Below are positions 46,379-58,921 of a stretch of 64,000 nucleotides of DNA, in pieces (position 1 is the first letter of the stretch; the number at the start of each line of letters is the position of its first letter). A program made the position numbers and the translations under genes. The stretch is from positions 1,178,501 to 1,242,500 of the forward strand of contig VICG01000004.1 of the NCBI GenBank assembly GCA_008692225.1, in the 5' to 3' direction. This DNA comes from Monilinia fructicola (lineage: Eukaryota; Ascomycota; Leotiomycetes; Helotiales; Sclerotiniaceae). The notes under the pieces were generated by a model. That model searched no databases. It saw nothing but the letters and a program-made list of their open reading frames with translations, and had not been told where the DNA came from.

Positions 46379-49300
46379 TCAAATTTTCGTGCCTTCGAGG
46401 CTTAGTACCTTTGATGGATCGCCTAAGAATTCAGCACGATGTGCAACGATCTTTGAGGCAATGGCATCAAAATCCTTGATCTTTTTTAATCGCAGGTCCG
46501 AAAGAAGTGATTTCAAACCTTCAATGAACCTCTCTCGTTGTTCTCCCGCAAACTCGTCGGGGGAACCCAATACCGTAAGAATGGCGTCGTCTGTTGGAAT
46601 AAGAGTTAGCGAAGGGGACAAAAGGGATACTCAAGAGTGAGCTCAGAATATGCTGGCTGGAACTACCGACGCACCAGGCAGTCCCATTTCTCTAAAATGC
46701 TGAAATTCGCAAGTATTATCATTGCAAATTCCTCCCATTAACTCGTATCGACACAATTCTTTCGCGGCATCAATCTTATTGGTGTAAGTCATAGACTTTA
46801 ACCCGCCCGAAACCTGCTGCTTATATTGTGGATGAAACCGAAATGCATGGAATAATTTCAAAGGGCTCTGGTATGGCGAGAAGAAGTTGGACTTATCAAG
46901 AGCGCTAGAAACTGGTTCCTAGAGATGTGTCAGTCTACGAATTTATGTCAAGGATGGAAACGGTCCTGTACTTCTGTTAGATGATCGATGCCACCAAGTT
47001 CTACTGGTAGCCGTTGTTCTACACCGTTAGAGTCAACTTCAGCATCAATGGAGTTACCATTCGACAACTCTCCAAAGTAGACATCTTCGGGTTCATCACT
47101 GACTGAATCTGGCGGAGCGGGGCTAAATGGCGAGGATCCAACCGACAATGTCTCATCTGCAGGGGGCGTGGCTTCTGGAGGTTCATAGTTGTCAGATTCG
47201 ATGTCAGCAACCCCCGAGGCTTCTGCTACTCGAGGAATATCCGGATTTGGAGAATCTATAGGTGGCTGGGAACGCTCAAGCACTGGTGAATAATCAGAGC
47301 TTGGTTTCTGTTCATCAGGGGTAGCGTTGGCTTCGGCAATCTGCACCAGGCCAGCGTTGCTGCTGCCGTCCATTTCGATATCGCTCGGCGCAGTAGATTC
47401 TGCATCCGCACGCACAGCTTCTTGAAGTGCGGCCTCAAGATCTTGGTTAGTATTAGAATGTTCTTTGACCTCAACCGAACGATCCTCAGGTGTTTCTTTG
47501 ACTGCATCGCCATTGCTATTAACTTGGATGGGAGTTTGGGGGGTAGGGGAAGTAATTTGTATCTGCTCAGATTGTTCTTTTGCTGAGTCTCGGGCGTCGG
47601 CAGATTGAGCATCAAGTTCCATGGGAATGGACGTCAACTTCGGCTCGGACTCGATCAGATTTTGCGATTCTGGTTCACAATCTGGCTTAGTAGAAGTTGG
47701 ACGGGGTGCTGAGAAAATGTGAGCTTGTGGTACCATGTCAGGTTTGACACGCGGAACCATAGGCTTACCTGTGTTGTCTTTCGTCTCTTCGCGGGTGAGA
47801 CTGTCCAGCTTTTCTTTCTGCTCCTGTAATTGTTGATCGGTCTCTTGACTTAATCTTTCCATTTCTTCCATCAACTTTTGCTTGTCTTGGAGGTTCTTCT
47901 GCATTGCAGCTTCGATTCTGGCAGTTTCGGCACGAAGCTCCTCAAGTTTAGCTTGATTTTGTAAAGCTTCAGCATCAACACGAGGTATAGCGCTCGCAAT
48001 TTTTTCACGTCGGATTCGTTTCGCTTCAGCCTCTTGCGCTCGAATATCAGCGGCCTTTTGTAGCTCAGCAGCCTGAGCAACAGCTAGCTGCTGATCGGAT
48101 GTTGACTTGTCTCTCGCAACACTCGTTATCTTTTGAATTTCGGCTGAAGCCTCAGCTTTGTTGGCGGCAATGCTAACATTGTTGCTACTACCTGTAGTGT
48201 TGACGGGAGTTTGTGCTCCACTACTACTTCTCTTATTTGCCTTTCTCATTTCAGCTTCAGCAATCTTTCTCTTCAACTGCTCGATCTCGCTTTCCTTTCG
48301 TCGAAGGTCCTCAGGATGCGGCTTGATAGAAGTTTGCAATGTGGGCAAGGTACTCGCCGACGAAATAGGAGGAGTGAATGCCTTGGGTGGAAGGAAAGAA
48401 GATGCAGTAGGCAATGCTTTTTGATCAGACAGCTTTCCAGTGGGCAAAGTAGGTGATTCGGTATCCGCTTGTGATTCCAGCTCCATTTCAACATCCTCGT
48501 CAGATTCATCTTCGTCTTCGCTGACATCAATGACGAAGGGTTGCTGCTCGGTACGACTTTGACCAAATGGGCGCTTGAATGGCATAATGGATGTGGAAGG
48601 CCCATCAAAGTCTGCAGCCACTGGGCGCTTTCGCTGTCCATTTGGAGCCGGTGTTGGCATGATGGGTTGCTGTTGTTGTACAGGTGGTGGTGTAGGCGCG
48701 GCAGAGGCTAAGAATAGACCTGGAATCTTCTGAGAAGCCTGCTGGATTGCTGGGGGAGGTGCGTTGGACTTGGGGAATTGTGTCGCAACCGTTAACGCTG
48801 GAACCTGAATTGAACCACTTTTGTCCGTACTACCAACCGTATTCTTTTCAGTAGCATTTTCCGGGCATGAAGTAGGGTTTGAAACTGAAGGAGGCATAAC
48901 AGGAATTACGGTTGGTTTAACTTGAGCGACTGAAGTAGGGAGGGTGACGACCGCAGGAGTTGTAACAGATTTTGCGGCATTCTTCTGCGCTCGCTCAGCT
49001 CTCGATTTTCTGAGGGCGTCCATCTTGGCCTGCATTGTTTTTTCTTTCTCAACGGCAGCTGCACTCTTCGATTGTTGAGTAGCTGTAGAATTGGTAGGAA
49101 CTGTCCCATTCATTACAGCTTGCTTGGGCTTGTCTGTAGAAGAACTTTGTGCAGGTTCCTGGCCATTCGACTGACCGCCACTGGCAGGAAGGGCTGATGT
49201 AGGCGCAGAGGAGATACTGGTGGGGGGACTTTGTGCGGAAGCTGCGCTGACTGTTTTCGATGCAGTTTTTGATAGCCTGAGCTCATCAAACAATTCTCCA

Positions 49301-50395
49301 ACAAGCTTCTCATCAACGCCTTCTTCGATATAAGCCGGAAAGCGGATATCATATGACCAAAGGTTCAAAATTGCGCCCTCAGCTTTCTTACGAGCCTCAC
49401 CAACACTTTGAAAAGTGAGATTGTTGTTAGGGGTATCGGCTTGAGTAGGGTGTGAGCCTTGGAAGACACCTGATGCCGGGCCCTTGGAAGAAGAGGGGGG
49501 AACTCCTGGGCCAGATTTAGAAGCAGCATACTTGGGCTCTTCCACCGGTGGACGAACAGTTTCCTTTTTCTGTGCGCCTTCTTTCTTTTTATTGCCATTA
49601 TTATTTTTTGATACTTCTTTGCTTGGGCCTGTACCTTTGTTCTGAGTGTTCTTGACTTGTTCAAACATCGGCTCACTTTGGGGAACGTAAGGAGAGTACG
49701 AGTCTGAAGGTTGACTTTGGGTGTAGTAATCGTCTGCTTGAGCAGATATGTTAACACATGAATACAAAGGGACGCCAGAACTACGTACCATTTTGGAGAG
49801 TTGGTGGATGAGGAGTGGTATGATTCTGGCTATTTGGATAGACAGCGCGATGAGCAGTATCAACATAACCGTTCCCCTCATTTCCACGATAGTGACTCGT
49901 ACCTGGTGCTCCAACTGAGGTACCTGCGGGTGCTGTATGCCTATGGGCAGAACTATCATCATATTCTCCTTCGCTCATTTCGCGATCTCCAGTGTTACCA
50001 TACATAGGTGTTTGGGAATGATACGTTGGTTGCGGGGCTGCCACTGGTGCATAATACTGCGAGTTTTGAGTATAATTTTGATGATTGTATCCAGCGTAAG
50101 AATGCATGGTCTGTGGCGCCGCATTATACTGAGGCATCGATGTATTTTCTTGATTCCAGCCCTGAAAGACTGGGGGTTGAGGGATATTATTCTGCATAGC
50201 GGGCGCGCTATAGTTTGGGAGTTGTTGATTGTAGCCATATGCCATTGCATTATCATATGCTTGGGTCATGGCATGCTGGCCTGCGCGACCATCATCTTGT
50301 TGATAGTATGGGGCCGGGGCTGGATAGGTTGGGTAAGGTGGGTTATTCGTTTGGTCGCGACCATAAGTTGCGCCATAGTATGGATAGTCCGACAT
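46379..50395 (-). CDS. red1: RED1/ZFC3H1-like zinc-finger protein
   Basis: Four exons, 50395-49789, 49736-46972, 46918-46675 and 46590-46379, give about 1275 residues. The N-terminal 200 residues are Tyr/Gln/Pro-rich and disordered. The middle holds acidic segments (V-S-E-D-E-D-E-S-D-E-D-V-E) and a long coiled coil (about 48330-47790) with Lys/Arg-Glu heptads. Near the C-terminus, E-L-C-R-Y-E-L-M-G-G-I-C-N-D-N-T-C-E-F-Q-H-F-R is a CCCH finger of the putative zinc-finger (zf-C3H1) type that defines fission yeast Red1 and human ZFC3H1. These scaffold the MTREC/PAXT complex, which links the Mtr4-type helicase to the nuclear exosome for RNA decay. The start M-S-D-Y-P-Y-Y-G was chosen over an ATG fourteen codons upstream. 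The frame is fully intact over 3.8 kb of coding sequence. Confidence 0.8.
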
Positions 50396-51063
50396 TGCCG
50401 GCAAATACAAAGCAGTAGCTTTACTGGCTTGAATCAAAAGCTGATACTGTAATTAGTTCTGGCACTGCCAATGCAAATTTACCTCGAAGACGCGCTCAGT
50501 TCAACGGTCGAGTATCATTGTACAACTCAACCAAATCAAGGGAATTCCCAGTAATTACAGATGCAGAATTCGCGAGGAAAAGAACGAGTGTCGCAATTAG
50601 GCAGAAAAAAGAATTGTCAAAAGGTAACAATATAGGATGTGATACTATCACTATCACTATCGCTCTCACTTTCTTTGCAGGTTATTGAGTTTATCTTGAT
50701 GAATCTGGATGGAAGGAAGATCTTGAGGGGATGTTGGTTGAGTAGTAAAAAGAAACTCGTACAGTCAAGCGCATCGAACCTTGAAAGAGCAAATGCAAAC
50801 AGAACGCTAGCAAAGTAGTACAGAGTAGAAGATTCAAGGTTTCTTAGCGTCGGTGATTATCGGATTATATATACTCCGGTCTTTCCCATGGGCAGTACAA
50901 CACTCTCTCGTCTCACGTGTGTGAGTCACGAGTGTCAGCTATCCGCTGCTTTAAACAAGCATACGATATCGTTGATATGACATCAAATTCTGTAAGCAGC
51001 GAGACTTTATGAATAATCCTCGGGGGGTTGCCAGGGGAAACTGAAGGAAACTCTTCAGATTGG

Positions 51064-51088
51064 CCTACCTACCTAGTAGGTAGGTAGG
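51064..51088. repeat. Near-perfect inverted repeat, 12-bp arms
   Basis: Arms of three TAGG units on one side and their reverse complement on the other, separated by one base. It could form a hairpin or cruciform. The surrounding sequence continues with further TACCTAGGTA-like words (about 51184-51195). Confidence 0.85.
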
Positions 51089-51234
51089 TATCTAGTAATT
51101 ACTTGTACAGTAATAATAATAAAGGTACCAAGCTTAGCAGTGGTGGGCCAATTGACTTTTGTTGATACAGGAAGACTCCATACGTACCTAGGTAGGTTCC
51201 CGTGGATCTGATTGAATAAAATACCTAGTAGTAC

Positions 51235-51288
51235 CACCAAACAACCAAACAACCACCAACCACCAACCAAACAACCAAACACCCAATA
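51235..51288. repeat. Degenerate ACCAAACA / ACCACCA tandem repeat
   Basis: About 50 bp of imperfect tandem ACCAAACA-like units in the promoter region upstream of the myosin gene. Confidence 0.75.
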
Positions 51289-51604
51289 GTTCATTATTTG
51301 CTTGATTCGCGTCTCTCCTCTCAACTTCTCACCTGGACCACAATCTCAACTCCAACGCAAAAGACAAAAAGGGGACAGCAGAGAACAAAAATAATAATAA
51401 ATAATGAACCATTAACTTTATTACCGTCTCCAATTTCATATGTAGGAGTTGATGATATCGACATTGCATCAAAACTTTCCCAACACAATTCCTTTTTGCG
51501 ACAACTTTGAGTTCATCCATATTTATTTTCCCATGGATGGACTTTGTTTACTTTCCGAAAGACCATAGCCTTGCTTCAATCATCAAACATTCAACCACTC
51601 CACG

Positions 51605-54600
51605 ATGGCATCCAATCTTCAAACAAAGCGCAATAATCCATTTGCTAGGTCGGGAACCTTGTCTCCAGAACCAGGTGTTCCAAAAGGTAGACCGAAAAGT
51701 GCAATCTTTACATCTACTCCCTCCTCCTCATCAGTACCAAGCTCCCTAGTGCATAATCGACACCAGTCCTACTCTTCACTGGGAAATATCGTGGCCCCTC
51801 ATAATAATAATGTTTCAATAAGATTTCGATCCAATTCGAAAACAAATGCCCCCTCCTCGAATACATTTGCGCCTTCATTCATCAAGTCAGAAGAGATGCG
51901 ACTCGGAGCAGAAACTGTGAAGGCAATGGAGGGAGAGAATGATTTCTCGGGAAAGAGATATGTTTGGTTGAAGGATCCCCAGACTGCATTTGTCAAAGGT
52001 TGGATAGTAGAGGAATTGGAGAATAACCATATACTGGTTCAGTGTGATGATGGAAGTGTAAGCTGAATTTCACCGTTGATCTTCTAAGCATGATAACTGA
52101 CAGGATGGATAGCAACGAGAGGTCGATGCCGAGACTGTTGACAAAGTGAACCCTGCGAAATTCGACAAGGCAAATGATATGGCTGAGCTCACACATCTAA
52201 ATGAAGCATCAGTGGTTCATAACCTCCATATGAGATATCAAGCTGATCTTATCTACACCTACTCGGGCCTGTTTTTGGTCACGATCAACCCATATTGCTC
52301 CTTGCCTATCTATACAAACGAATACATCAACATGTACAAGGGACAAAGCCGCGAGGAAACAAAACCGCACATATTCGCAATGGCAGATGAGGCGTTTAGG
52401 AATTTGGTTGAAGAAGGGGAGAATCAGAGTATCCTTGTCACCGGAGAGTCTGGCGCTGGAAAGACGGAAAACACCAAAAAGGTCATTCAATATCTTGCTG
52501 CTGTTGCAAACTCCGAGTCACCAGTCAAGAACAAGGTACAACATTCAACTCTTTCGCAGCAAATCCTTCGCGCCAACCCAATTCTGGAAGCCTTCGGAAA
52601 TGCTCAAACGGTCAGAAACCATAATTCCTCCCGTTTTGGAAAATTCATCCGGATCGAATTCACGCGCAATGGTAGTATTGCTGGTGCTTTCATTGATTGG
52701 TATCTTCTCGAAAAGTCAAGAGTGGTAAGGTTGAATGCTCATGAGCGAAATTATCACGTTTTCTATCAGCTCTTGAAAGGCGCGGATCACCCATTAAAAC
52801 AGGAATTCCTCATTGAAGGCTTAGGTGTAGAAGATTTCGCTTATACAAGGGATGGTCACGACACCATCGTGGGCGTATCCGACAGAGACGAATGGAACTC
52901 CTTAGTCGAGGCATTCGACGTTATGGGCTTTTCCGAGGATGACCAGATGTCTATATTACGAACTGTCGCTGCAGTTTTACATCTGGGAAATATAACTGTT
53001 GTGAAGGAGAGTAGATCAGCAGACCAAGCTCGACTGGTTCCAGAAGCACGTGCACAGGCGGAAAGGGTATGCAAATTGCTTGGTATTCCACTCGAGCCCT
53101 TCATGAAAGGCTTGTTACACCCTCGTGTGAAGGCTGGAAGAGAATGGGTAGAGAAGGTGCAGACCCCCGAGCAAGTTCTCCTTACCATAGATTCCTTGGC
53201 AAAAGGTATCTATGAACGAGGTTTTGGTGATCTGGTGACTAGAATCAATCGCCAATTGGATAGAACTGGTATGGGTCTCGACGATTCCCACTTCATTGGA
53301 GTTCTAGATATCGCCGGATTTGAAATTTTCGAAGAAAATAGTTTCGAGCAATTGTGCATAAACTACACCAACGAGAAGCTCCAGCAATTTTTCAATCACC
53401 ACATGTTTGTCCTTGAACAAGAAGAATACGCCCGTGAGAAAATCGAATGGAAATTCATTGATTTTGGTCATGATCTTCAACCTACGATTGACCTGATTGA
53501 GTTGCCAAACCCTATCGGTATTTTCTCATGTCTTGATGAAGATTGTGTTATGCCAAAAGCCACAGATAAATCCTTCACGGAAAAACTCCATTCTCTTTGG
53601 GATCGCAAGACTCCAAAGTATCGAGCCTCTAGACTTGGTCAAGGATTCATGCTCACCCACTATGCCGCCGAAGTTGAATATTCGACCGAAGGATGGTTGG
53701 AGAAGAACAAGGATCCGATGAATGACAACATCACGAGATTGTTGGCTGCGTCGAGCGATCCACATGTCGCAAACCTCTTTAGTGATTGCTCGGAAGCAGG
53801 CGATGATTCTGGTGCCATCCGAAGCAGGGTCAAGAAAGGTCTTTTCCGTACGGTCGCCCAGAGACATAAAGAGCAGCTATCCAGCTTGATGGCGCAGTTG
53901 CATTCAACGCATCCTCATTTTGTGAGATGCATCATACCCAATCATAAGAAGAAGCCAAAACAACTCAGTGCACCACTTGTACTCGATCAGTTGCGTTGCA
54001 ACGGTGTTTTGGAGGGCATTAGAATTGCACGCACGGGCTTCCCCAACAGGCTTCATTTCTCAGAGTTTCGACAAAGATACGAGGTTTTATGTAGAAACAT
54101 GACGAAGGGATATCTCGATGGCCAGACAGCGGCCAGCATGATGCTTGATAAACTTCAATTGGACAAGTCACTGTTCCGTGTTGGAATCACCAAGGTTTTC
54201 TTTCGCGCAGGGGTTCTGGCAGAGCTTGAAGAGCAACGTGATGCTTTAATTCGTGAAATAATGACTCGATTTCAATCTATGGCTCGCGGTTTTACACAAC
54301 GACGAATTGCCAATAAACGTTTATATAGAGCGGAGGCGACGCGAATCATACAACGAAACTTCCAGGTTTACATTGACCTATGTGAGAACCCTTGGTGGCG
54401 TCTCTTGGTTAAAATGAAGCCATTGTTGGGAGCTACCAGGACATCGGGGGAGGTTAAGAAGAGGGATGAGATGATCAAACAGCTCAATGAGAAAATGGAC
54501 GAAGAAGCTGCTGAACGCCAGAGATTGGACGAGGAACGACGGAACACTCACACTGAAATGCTGAAGATTCAACAAACTTTGGAGAGCGAGCGAGCTTTAG

Positions 54601-57600
54601 CTTTGGACAAGGAAGAGATCTTCAAGCGTCTGCAGCTTCGCGAGACAGAGTTAAGCGATAAGTTGGCTGGTGCTATTGAAGACCAAGAGAAGCTCGAGGA
54701 TCAGTTGGATGATCTTTTGGAAGCCAAAAAGCGGGCTGAACATCAATCCAATGAATACCGATCTCAATTGGAGCAAGCAGGTCATATCATTGCTAAGTTG
54801 GAGAGTGAAAAACGAGACCTATCTCAACAGCTGATTGATCTAGACAACAAATTAAAAGACCTTGCCAAGAAGCAGGCGGATCGAAGCGCGCAAGAAGCAC
54901 AGCTCTCCCAAGATGTACAACTACTTCAAAGTCAATTGAGTATAAAAGATAGAAAGGTTTATGACCTCGAGGCGAAAATTATCAAAATTGACCAGGATGC
55001 GGAAGTCAAGCTGGCCACGGCGGCAAAGGACCTTCAAGCATCAAAATTGAGAGAAAGCGACCTGGCCAGCGAAAATCGTAAAGTACAGAAACAACTGTTC
55101 GACCTATCTGCCACATCAACGGGATATGAAGATCTTGTCAGACGCAAAGAAAGCGAGTTGGCGATCCTTCGGTCTGATAACCGTAAATACGAGGCCGAGA
55201 AAAAGAGTTTCGACGAGCAGAAGCGATCGCTGTCCGCTGATAAAGATAACATTGCCAACAGATTGAAAGAAGTACAGGCTGAAATGTTTGCTATGAAGTC
55301 CCAGCAAGCAAATCTACAAAAGGAAGCATCCGATGCCAAACAACTTCTAGATGCCAGATTGACAGAGGATGCCCACGCGGAGCAGAATCGCAAAAGGCTC
55401 GAGGAACAAATATCAAGTCTGAAGCAGCAGCTATCAGAAGTGCAAAAAGACCTAAGCAAAGAACGACAATCTCGAGACGATGTTCAACTCCTCGCGGAGC
55501 ACAAATTCCGAGAGCTCAGCCAGAAGTTTCAAGAACTTAATGAAGCCAAGATTATCATCGAAAAAAGAGTTGTATGTCCAACAAGACACTCTGAGAAGAG
55601 CGATGGAAAATAGAGTTTCGGCTGAAAAGGAGCGTAATGAAGCGCGAAATGAAATTAGAAAACTCAGAGAGGCGAAGATTGCAGCTGAAGAAGCTAGAAT
55701 ACAAGCGGAAGTAATCGGAGACCGCAATGCATCGCGTTTAGCCCGGGAACGAGAAGCCAGTCTGAAGAAGGACCTTGAAGCAGAACAAAATCGGGCAAAA
55801 TACTTTGAGACTGAGTGTAGCCGACTGAACCAGCAAGTCGAAGATCTCAACAAGGTCATGATAGAGTCTGGAGATTTCGGTCTTAAGGTTGATCAAGAAA
55901 AAGAGCGACTCGAACGTGAACTGAACACAGTTCGAAGTAGACTGAATGCATCCGAAAATGATAATCGTGCTTTACTCAACAAGCTCCAACAAAAGGGTCT
56001 CGAAATTGCCCGAACTAGTTCGAGAGCAAGCGAATCATCAAGGGGCCAGCTAATCGCAGCTCAACGCGAAAAGGCAAAGGTCGATGAGCAGAACAAGACT
56101 CTCAACAAACAGTTGGGCGACGCACAAATTCAACTCACATCCCTTCAGAAACAGAAGGAGAAGTTAGAGTTAAGTCTGGAGGATCTAACGCGTGAAGTTG
56201 AACGTGAGCACTTGAGTAGCAGAAACGCAGAGAAGGCGTCCTCTACTGTATCCACTCAACTGGCGGAAGCGAACCGCAAATTGGAGGACGAGCGTCAACT
56301 CCACTCTCAGGCTCAAGCCAAGAACCGACAACTTCAGTCTTTGATTGATAGCCGAGACAAAGACATCGTCGAATTAATGAAGATTGTTGATCCGGAGATG
56401 CCTGCACCACCGGTAGTCCAGTTCGACGGTAGTACTGATAAGAGCACACCTGAAAATCCAAACCTTATCTTGCAACTCACCCAGAAAGTTGAGGAACTTC
56501 AACAAAATCTTAGAGTTCAGGCTGCGGGTCGCTCAAATGCCGAAGCGCAAGTACTTGAGCTACGAAAACGATACGAGGACGAGTTTGGCGATTCGGCAGA
56601 ATGGCAAACTCCCGGCAGGTCCAAGCTTGAAGAAATTAACGCTAATGAAGGAGGTCAAAATGCATCCCCCTCTCATATTAAAAACAAGCTCAATGGCAGA
56701 CCTCAATCAAATGGGACTACACCAAATCGACGCTTCCCAAGCTCAGGCGATCTTGCTCAAGATTCTGGACGTTCTGACCGCACTGCTGATCTTTTGAGCT
56801 TTAACAATCGTATGGATCTGAAAGCTGACGTAGAAGAGCTCCAAAATCAATTACAGCTATCGCAAATGGAAAATCGCCACCTTCAGAGCCAACTCGAGCG
56901 TTCCACTACGGGACGGGATATCTTTGAGGACAGCCCGTCTGTACGTCGTGTACACAAGCTAGAGCAAGCCAATAGTCGACTTCATGAAATGCTTGATGAT
57001 TCTGCAAAGAAAGTGTCTGCCCTCGAAAAGAGCATCCAATCCGGAGAGTTATCATTCCGAGATGTTCAAGCCAAATCTCACGAGGAATTATTCGAGCTCA
57101 TTAATAACCAAGAAGAGAACCGAAGAATTCTGATGTATGCCCACAAAGATGCATTGGTTGATCTTAATAATACAAAGAAGAATTTCGAGGTTCTAAAACA
57201 CACACGTGCCGTTTTGGAAGTCGATCTCCGAGATGCCAAGTCTGATCTTGAAGAGATGACTCTGCAGAGAGATCAGGATGCCGCAAGTCGAAATCAGCTC
57301 TTGCAAGAATTTGCTGACCTACAAATTCGTTTGGATGCCGAATCTTCAAAATTAGCTGATGTTAGTTCCAGTCTTGGTCTCTACAAGAGCAGAGCGGACG
57401 AGTATTTTAGCAAACTTGAACAAGCTGAAATTGCTGTATTGAAAGCCTCGAGGGCCGAACAATTTGCCAGATCTCAAGCAAAGGAAGCAGAAGATACATG
57501 TGCCGAGATCATGTCAGAGCGAAAGCAAATGGATGAAACCATCGAGGATCTTCAAAAACAGAACCAACATTACGAGGAGAGGCTCGAGGATCTTTCATCT

Positions 57601-58921
57601 GACCTCGATGCTGCCGTTCAAGCAAGAAAGCGATTACAGCATGAGCTTGAGGACTACCGAAGTCAACGCGCTATGGAGATTGAAGATAAAGAATCTAGCA
57701 TGGAGCAAACCAGAAAGAAGTATCAAGCTGAGTTTGCCACTCTCACGAATGAATTGGACATTGCTCGTGAGGAAAAGTTATTCAAGCAAACTGAGAACAC
57801 AAGACTTCGGGAAGAATTGGATCAACTTCGATCTAAGTGGGACGATGAAGTTCTCAACAGTTCAACATGGTCCAAAGAGAAAGCTCGTCTTGAATCCACC
57901 CTTGCGGATCTTAACGTATCACGCGATGAAGCCGTCAATGCCCACAATGAAGCTCAAGGAAAGATTGTGTCACTATTGGCACAAGTCCGAAGTCTTAGAA
58001 CGGATGTAGATGATGCAGCTGCCGAGCGCGATATTCTACAACGCGAGAAGCGTGGTCTGCAAACTCGTTTGGAGGAAGCTAAAGCAGGCCTGGATGATCT
58101 TGCTCGAAGCGACAGCCCTGCACTCCGAAATGCTGCCGGTATGGATCGCGAGATTTTGGAACTCAAATCGAATCTAGCCCAGCAAGAAGATATTGCAGCT
58201 GCTGCGGTCGGTAAGATGAGACGATCAGAAGCACTTGCATCCGAGATACAGAAAGATATTGTCGCCGAGCGAGAGATGACAGCGCAGCTGAACAAGGAGA
58301 AGGCTCAGCTAGAAAAGTCACTTAAGGAGACTCAGGTCAGGCTCCTGGATCTGGAGACTAAAGGCTACTCAAGTGCCAGTCAAGACGTGAGGTTCCTTCA
58401 TGGGCGCGTCCAAGAGGTGAGACATTCCCTCCCAAACATAGAATATTAGTCTAACCGTTTTATAGCTCGAAGCTCAACTCGACGAACAAGAATCTGAACG
58501 CAACAAGTCACAACGTTCTGTCCGAAATGTTGACCGCACAGTCAAGGATCTCCAGCAACAAATCGAGCGCAAAGAAAAGGCCAACACACAACTTCAAGAA
58601 GACATCATGCGCTCCAGGGATAAGGTCGAAAAACTTCTCAAGACAATCGACGAGCTTCAATCAAGCGACTCAACTAATCAGCTTTCAGCTCGTAGAGCAG
58701 AACGCGAGTTAAGAGAGGAAAGAGAGAAGGCCCTGAGGTTAGAGCGCGAATTGGAGGGCTGGAAGGCATTGAGAATGCAGAAAGGCCCAGGAGGGAGAAT
58801 TAGCGCGAGTGGTACGTGGAGACCAGGTAGCGAGTTTAGTTCCGATGATGCAGGAATCGAAATCCCAAAGAGGAAAAGTAGTTTGAGCAGGCAGGATAGT
58901 ATGAGCAAGGGATTTCTGTGA
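51605..58921 (+). CDS. myoB: Class II myosin heavy chain (one frame break)
   Basis: Exons 51605-52057, 52113-58416 and 58466-58921 give about 2403 residues. The N-terminal ~150 residues are Ser-rich, ending in an SH3-like myosin N domain (V-W-L-K-D-P..F-V-K-G-W). The motor follows with G-E-S-G-A-G-K-T (P-loop), N-H-N-S-S-R-F-G-K-F (switch I), D-I-A-G-F-E-I-F-E (switch II) and the converter. One IQ-like segment with F-Q-S-M-A-R-G-F leads into ~1500 residues of coiled coil. The tail ends in a Ser/Arg-rich non-helical piece. Fungal class II myosin (yeast Myo1, Aspergillus MyoB) drives the contractile actomyosin ring in septation. The A6 run at 55561-55566 has one base too many; shortening it restores E-K-E-L-Y-V-Q-Q-D in the coil. 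An essential-type gene with one such break suggests a sequencing error. Confidence 0.96.

Larger units (their letters stand above)
50396..51604. promoter_or_regulatory. Divergent promoter region, RED1-like / myosin II
   Basis: 1.2 kb between two outward start codons. It contains a TATCAC-type repeat (about 50645-50670), an inverted repeat of two 12-bp arms at 51064-51088 and an ACCAAACAACC-type repeat at about 51235-51285. The last two are non-coding. Confidence 0.6.

Noticed and set aside
46011..46382. 123-codon minus-strand ORF downstream of the RED1-like gene
   Set aside because: Overlaps the RED1-like stop and has no recognisable content; probably 3' untranslated sequence.
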